Source of the DNA: Candidatus Methanophagaceae archaeon
GTDB lineage: Archaea; Halobacteriota; Syntropharchaeia; Alkanophagales; Methanospirareceae
NCBI GenBank assembly: GCA_013374505.1
Contig: QENJ01000048.1
Location: 1 to 19,783, forward strand
Direction: 5' to 3'
Length of the DNA stretch: 19,783 nt
Shown here: positions 16,082-19,783 of the stretch, in pieces
How positions within the stretch are numbered: the stretch's first letter is position 1
Layout: each line of letters starts with the position of its first letter
Notes under the pieces: model-generated
Told to the model about the DNA's origin: nothing
What the model saw: only the letters and a program-made list of their open reading frames with translations
Database searches by the model: none
Translations under genes and position numbers: made by a program

Positions 16082-16858
16082 ATGCACGAAAAGGACTTGT
16101 ATCCTGCAGTGGAAAAATTCCTGAAGACCAAAAAGAATTGTCTTTCAGAATACGTTGGAACTGAACTAACACTGAATCGAGGAAAAACCAGCCTCAGAGC
16201 AGACGTGTTTGGATTATCAAATCAAGGAGAAAAGACCATCTATTTATGCGAGGGAAAAAAGGAACTAAAACGCCGTAGTTTCGGCAAAGTCGTTGGTGAA
16301 GCCATAGAACTCTTGAAATATGCAGATTATGTTTATGTGTTTGGCTCAACGGAAAGTTTTGAAGCCGAAGATTTAGAAGACCAGATACGCAAATGCGAAC
16401 GGCTTGGAATTGGCATTCTCAGTATATTTTTCAACGAGAATGGTGGAGTGGTCAACGAGTTACTCGAAGCCCGAAGAAACAACGTTGACAAGCAGGCTAA
16501 AAAAGAAGTTTTGCTTCGTGTTTTTGTCAAGGATATTGATAAACCAATTTCTGAAATTATTTTTCAAACGGCATTTGAATACGTAAAATCGAATTGCGAT
16601 ATTGGAGAGGAGATGCCCTGCGTTAGGTTTATTGATGTCTATAATCGCATTTTCTCGGGCGAAGATTTTAAAGAGCGGGTAAGAGGCGTTATTGGACCCC
16701 ATACACTTGAACCTATGGATGTGCAAGCAGAGTTTCAGAGACGCTATGGCAAAACACCGTATATTTGGATAGATAAAAGGACTGACAGGTTGCATGATAA
16801 CATTTGCTTTACAGAAGAAGGACTTAAGAATGGAAAAAGTCCGATACTATTAAATTAA
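16082..16858 (+). CDS. PD-(D/E)XK nuclease-like protein, copy B
   Basis: This is the 258-aa duplicate of the protein at 11857 (19 amino acid differences, about 93% identical). The nuclease residues D41, E57 and K59 are kept, so both copies look functional. It starts one base after the stop of the DUF262 gene, and DNA similarity to copy A begins two bases before the ATG (aatATGCACG in both). The upstream edge of the duplication is thus exactly the start codon, and the downstream edge lies at the end of the tail repeat. The changes are scattered, and many are conservative, which suggests purifying selection after an older duplication. Confidence 0.86.
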   Translation: MHEKDLYPAVEKFLKTKKNCLSEYVGTELTLNRGKTSLRADVFGLSNQGEKTIYLCEGKKELKRRSFGKVVGEAIELLKYADYVYVFGSTESFEAEDLEDQIRKCERLGIGILSIFFNENGGVVNELLEARRNNVDKQAKKEVLLRVFVKDIDKPISEIIFQTAFEYVKSNCDIGEEMPCVRFIDVYNRIFSGEDFKERVRGVIGPHTLEPMDVQAEFQRRYGKTPYIWIDKRTDRLHDNICFTEEGLKNGKSPILLN

Positions 16859-16869
16859 AAAACAGTAAA

Positions 16870-17051
16870 TTGTAGCTTTGGTAGACGCCATGCTCAAACT
16901 GCAGAAGAAAAACCACGAAACGAGAATGGATAGGGATAAAGAGCTTTATGAACGGCAGATAAGAATTGTTGATGCGCAGATTGACAGGCTGGTGTATGAT
17001 TTGTACGAGCTGACGGAAGAGGAGATAGAAATAGTAGAGAAATCGCCATAA
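16870..17051 (+). repeat. Tail repeat T5 (orphan copy with an intact 53-aa ORF)
   Basis: The last copy keeps an uninterrupted reading frame from the ATG at 16890 to the TAA at 17049-17051: MLKLQKKNHETRMDRDKELY at the start and EEEIEIVEKSP at the end. Of the orphan tails it is the most complete. It has no clear Shine-Dalgarno, so expression is doubtful. It closes the array. Confidence 0.88.
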
Positions 17052-17096
17052 ATAGCGTGGTTACTCATGCTGCAATCTAACAACTTTTCAACTTTT

Positions 17097-17195
17097 CTAT
17101 CTTCCCAACAACCTTTTCCAATCCACTACAACTACTATGACCCCTGCGATTAATGCCGATGCTATTTCTTGGATATATGTAAAGTAAACACTTTA
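17097..17195 (-). other. Possible remnant of a membrane-anchored protein C-terminus
   Basis: On the minus strand a short open stretch without a start codon reads EIASALIAGVIVVVVDWKRL and ends with TAG at 17097-17099. It looks like a membrane anchor followed by basic residues, as at the end of a surface protein. It may be debris from the island edge. The match is to a general pattern only. Confidence 0.25.
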
Positions 17196-17244
17196 GGTGC
17201 AACTTTCAGATTTTAGGTGCAAAAGTGACTTTAAGTGCAAAGCC
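17192..17244. repeat. Iteron cluster before the PEGA gene (right 36-bp repeat)
   Basis: Three direct iterons start at 17192 (tttaggtgc), 17212 (tttaggtgc) and 17230 (tttaagtgc), spaced 20 and 18 bp. The part 17209-17244 matches 5620-5655 at 35 of 36 positions. The cluster ends 15 nt upstream of the TATA-like box of the PEGA gene, a usual place for an archaeal activator site. It is also the right border candidate of the island. Confidence 0.8.
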
Positions 17245-17258
17245 CCCTGTAACGAAAA

Positions 17259-17316
17259 GCTTATATGTGACCCCCTATGATATACACATAATAACGGATT
17301 TACCTTAAAAGAGGAG
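17259..17316 (+). promoter_or_regulatory. Promoter and ribosome-binding site of the PEGA gene
   Basis: A TATA-like box (gcttatatg, 17259-17267) precedes the ATG by about 60 nt, and gaggag (17311-17316) gives a Shine-Dalgarno ten nt before the start. A leader of about 30-35 nt is likely. Confidence 0.55.
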
Positions 17317-17326
17317 AGAGAAAAAT

Positions 17327-19087
17327 ATGGATATGAATAGGAATGGGATATTAAAATTAGTAACATTAGTCGTTCTATGCGGTTGTGTACTTGGCATTGC
17401 CGCGGGTCAGGAAGACAAAGGGACTATCAAAATCACTTCGGACCCCTCTGGTGCCATGGTAGAATTCGATGGCGAAAGGGCTGTTGGTCCTATGTCAATA
17501 ACACCTACCACGATTACAACGTCCCCCGGTACCCATACGATTAAGCTTTCACTTGATGGTTATCAGGATTGGTCAACCTCGGTAGATGTAACGGCTGGCG
17601 GGATATCAAATGTACATGGAACTTTGACGCCTGGTCCAACGCCAACACCACCCGGGTCTATCAAAGTCACTTCTAACCCGTCAGGTGCCGCGATAGGGTT
17701 AGATGGTCAATGGAGTGGTATGATGGATAAAACACCAGACACGATACCAGATGTTGCAGCCGGCACACATACAATAGCGCTAAAACTCGAAGGTTATCCC
17801 GATTGGTCAACCTCGGTAAGAGTAGAAGCAGGCAAGACGGCTAATGTACACCATGAGTTCCCGGCTCCTCCACCAACCACAGGTTCTATAAAAGTTACTT
17901 CTTCACCATCTAGTGCATCTGTTTACCTGGATGGTACATACAAAGGGACGACAACACTTACTATTAATGGTGTGTCTCCCGGGAAGCATACAATCAGAGT
18001 CTCTCGTGAAGGTTGCGAGGACCGTTCAACAAGTGTATCGGTAACAGCAGGCGACACGGCTTATGTGTCCATGTCATTGTCATGCCCACCCGCGCCGAAG
18101 AATGGTTATATCCGCGTTACTTCGTCTCCTTCCGGTGCAGAAGTCCGCATGGACGGTGCATATAAAGGGACTACGTCCGTTACCATATCGAATGTCCCGA
18201 TTGGGTGGCACAGAATTCAGCTCTCTCTTTCGGGTTACCATAGCCGGTCACAGGATGTAGACGTATCCGCAGGCAGTACTTCATATGTGGATACAACCCT
18301 GGAGCCCGTCAGCTCACCTGGATCTATATCAGTCACTTCTTCACCTTCGGGTGCCTATATAGACCTGGACGGTGACTATACTGGTTTTATAACACCGAAA
18401 ACTATTTCGAGTCTTTCAAAGGGAACGCATATAATAAAATTACGACACAGTGGCTACTATGACTGGTCAACTTATGTTAATGTGGCATCAGGTAACACCG
18501 CAGACGTATATGGCACTTTGACCGCGAAATCGTCACATACACCGGGTGCTATATCGGTCTCTTCAACGCCATCTGGTGCATACGTGAAGTCGCTGGATGG
18601 TATAAGCTATAATGGCGTATTACGAACGCCCTGCACGATTTCGGATGTAAATCCCGGTACTCATGTGCTTGAACTCACTCTTGCGGGTTATGAAGATTGG
18701 TCAACAAGTGTAGGTGTAAACCCCGGTGAAACGGCAGCCGTATCTGCAACGTTAGTTCCACAAGCGACACCCACAACCGGTACGATCTCTGTCAGTTCTG
18801 AGCCATCAGGCGCAAATGTGTACTTAGATAACGCATACAAAGGCGGGACTCCGATTACTATCCCGGATGTGCCCACCGGTACTCATACGGTAGAACTAAA
18901 ACTGGACGGTTATTCTGATTGGACAACAAATGTAGAGGTGACTTCAGGCAGTTCGCAGCCAGTATCGGCGGTAATGGCTAAAGGTCCTGCTACTACGCCC
19001 ACGCCAGAAGCTACTCCTACTTCCGTGTTTTTTGCTATATGTGCGTTGTTTATAAGCGGTATCATTGCTGCGAAAATGCGCAAGTAA
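17327..19087 (+). CDS. Secreted or anchored protein with seven PEGA repeats
   Basis: The 586-aa protein has an N-terminal signal peptide (KLVTLVVLCGCVLGIAAG), seven PEGA-type repeats of about 70 residues, a Thr/Pro linker (TTPTPEATPTS) and a C-terminal membrane helix (VFFAICALFISGIIAAKMRK) that anchors it in the cytoplasmic membrane facing outwards. Each repeat follows G-x-I-x-V-x-S-x-P-S-G-A near its start, then GTHTIxLxLxGYxDWSTSVxV. The PEGA family is common on archaeal and bacterial surfaces; the ligand is unknown. Repeats 3 and 4 have lost the DWST tryptophan. It has its own promoter with iterons upstream, and a 119-bp repeat downstream. An ATG at 17333 is an alternative start. Confidence 0.9.
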   Translation: MDMNRNGILKLVTLVVLCGCVLGIAAGQEDKGTIKITSDPSGAMVEFDGERAVGPMSITPTTITTSPGTHTIKLSLDGYQDWSTSVDVTAGGISNVHGTLTPGPTPTPPGSIKVTSNPSGAAIGLDGQWSGMMDKTPDTIPDVAAGTHTIALKLEGYPDWSTSVRVEAGKTANVHHEFPAPPPTTGSIKVTSSPSSASVYLDGTYKGTTTLTINGVSPGKHTIRVSREGCEDRSTSVSVTAGDTAYVSMSLSCPPAPKNGYIRVTSSPSGAEVRMDGAYKGTTSVTISNVPIGWHRIQLSLSGYHSRSQDVDVSAGSTSYVDTTLEPVSSPGSISVTSSPSGAYIDLDGDYTGFITPKTISSLSKGTHIIKLRHSGYYDWSTYVNVASGNTADVYGTLTAKSSHTPGAISVSSTPSGAYVKSLDGISYNGVLRTPCTISDVNPGTHVLELTLAGYEDWSTSVGVNPGETAAVSATLVPQATPTTGTISVSSEPSGANVYLDNAYKGGTPITIPDVPTGTHTVELKLDGYSDWTTNVEVTSGSSQPVSAVMAKGPATTPTPEATPTSVFFAICALFISGIIAAKMRK

Positions 19088-19140
19088 GAAACGTTAAGCA
19101 TTGCGTTGGGACAAAGTGAGTTAATATACTTACTTTGTAT

Positions 19141-19259
19141 TCTTTAACAACCGGGTAATTGCGAATAACGCAGGATTTAATCGCTTTTCTGAATTTGCGA
19201 ATCGTAACACCCTTTCTTTGTTAGGTCACTTCCCGAATTTGTCGTGTGTAATTAACAAG
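19141..19259. repeat. 119-bp direct repeat, right copy
   Basis: This is the second copy of the repeat found after argB (5452-5570), ungapped over 119 bp with 12 mismatches. It begins 54 nt after the PEGA stop codon. The two copies have the same orientation and lie 13.7 kb apart, enclosing both the defence island and the PEGA gene. Confidence 0.85.
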
Positions 19260-19442
19260 TGTCAAAAGCCACAAACACGCATGTCAGTATCTCCGAATAC
19301 TTTTCTGTGATATAGACAAAAGAAGTTATTTTTAACGTTCTTGTTAAATATAATGAACATTTTAAGCACATAAACCCTACGGAGCCCGGATAGTCAGCGA
19401 ATTATGCAGCAGAAAAGAGCAAAAAACAGCAAAAAGTCCGCA
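19260..19442. other. Gene-free region before the transposase remnant
   Basis: I see no coding gene. The stretch is AT-rich, with A-rich runs near 19412-19437 (agagcaaaaaacagc). It probably contains the end of the insertion element whose transposase begins outside the window, but an inverted repeat cannot be recognised with only one end present. Confidence 0.4.
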
Positions 19443-19783
19443 TTAACAGCCCTGATGTACGCTAACAGCCGCTATATAGCCAAATCTTCCAATTAGCTCC
19501 TCATAAATCTTGTCTGGTGGTGGACCTTTATCGTCCAAAATATCCTTCTCTCGGAGGAGCGCAATCACCGCAAATACCGCTGTTTTGATTATGCGCCTCC
19601 TGAACAGGATATTAACAAATCTCCTGAACGGAACACGCCCCTTGAAGAACTGCCATACATTGTACAGCATGCACTCAAATACGAAGAGTGCGAACCGTAT
19701 CACAGGTATTGACGATTTTGTCCTGATTCTGACCTCATCCTGCACTCTGAAAGTGGTCTCTATCCCCCATCTCTTCTTATAAT
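19443..19783 (-). CDS. IS4/ISH3-like DDE transposase, C-terminal part (cut by window edge)
   Basis: The minus-strand frame enters from the right edge and ends at 19443 after about 113 residues. At the edge it reads YKKRWGIETTFRVQDEV, the Y-x-x-RW-x-IE-x-xF pattern around the catalytic glutamate of IS4-type DDE transposases. It is followed by a typical C-terminal part (IRFALFVFECMLYNVWQFFK). A GTG at 19745 could be taken as a start, but the frame and the motif run past it. The inserted element points towards the repeat at 19141, so the right side of the region is a site of mobile DNA. Confidence 0.82.
   Translation of the reverse strand, partial: YKKRWGIETTFRVQDEVRIRTKSSIPVIRFALFVFECMLYNVWQFFKGRVPFRRFVNILFRRRIIKTAVFAVIALLREKDILDDKGPPPDKIYEELIGRFGYIAAVSVHQGC

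Larger units (their letters stand above)
5620..17244. mobile_element. Candidate defence island bounded by 36-bp direct repeats
   Basis: Everything between the two near-identical 36-bp repeats is restriction, toxin-antitoxin, nuclease or effector-like, and every recognised gene is on the plus strand. Outside lie argB on the left and a PEGA surface-protein gene on the right. I see no integrase, recombinase or transposase inside, so if it moves it does so with outside help or by homologous recombination. The border assignment is inference; the repeats may instead be promoter elements present upstream of both the first island gene and the PEGA gene. Confidence 0.45.

Noticed and set aside
5678..17051. 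CRISPR array or cas genes
   Set aside because: The repeats are ~150-bp coding tails separated by whole genes, not short repeats with spacers, and no cas motif is seen.
5620..17244. An integrase or transposase inside the island
   Set aside because: I looked for tyrosine/serine recombinase and DDE motifs in all the genes of the interval and found none. The only transposase is the partial one at 19443.

Overview
The window looks like a chromosomal segment of a euryarchaeon. It has a cupin-type (archaeal) glucose-6-phosphate isomerase, TATA-like boxes 25-40 nt upstream of several starts, a seven-repeat PEGA surface protein, and many co-directional, AT-rich accessory genes. A methanogen-related or ANME-like lineage is plausible, but this is inference; no rRNA or tRNA was seen.

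Left flank (1-5451), housekeeping or core-like: the N-terminal part of a Gfo/Idh/MocA oxidoreductase (minus), a MATE efflux transporter (minus), a SPL-like radical SAM protein (minus), a cupin phosphoglucose isomerase (plus), a small charged unknown protein (minus, stop codon overlapping that of the isomerase) and argB, acetylglutamate kinase (plus).

Middle (about 5620-17244), a defence and toxin-antitoxin island with every recognisable gene on the plus strand. It opens with a 961-aa fused restriction-modification enzyme (PD-(D/E)XK nuclease, N6-adenine methylase, TaqI-like specificity domain). The last ~150 bp of that gene, coding for its C-terminal coiled-coil tail, recurs four more times downstream (called T2-T5; T1 is the intact gene end). 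The tails delimit compartments: T1 - TIR protein - T2 - three-TM protein, 44-aa protein, HicB, HicA - T3 - 282-aa unknown, PD-(D/E)XK protein A - T4 - MazEF-like pair, NucS-like nuclease (frameshifted in a G7 run), DUF262/HNH GmrSD-like protein (nonsense codon plus A6 frameshift), PD-(D/E)XK protein B - T5. Proteins A and B are ~93% identical duplicates, and the duplication runs from the start codon through the following tail. Tails start within about 6-12 nt of the preceding cargo stop codon. T2 and T3 supply the Shine-Dalgarno of the next gene, and T2 overlaps its start codon as ATGA. This looks like an array of defence cassettes built at the 3' end of a restriction-modification gene, an arrangement I do not recognise as a named system.

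The island is bracketed by a 36-bp near-identical direct repeat (5620-5655 and 17209-17244) made of TTTAGGTGCAA-type iterons. An outer 119-bp direct repeat of about 90% identity lies just after argB and after the PEGA gene.

Right flank (17327-19783): a secreted or anchored PEGA-repeat protein, the second 119-bp repeat, and the C-terminal part of an IS4/ISH3-like DDE transposase (minus) running off the window.
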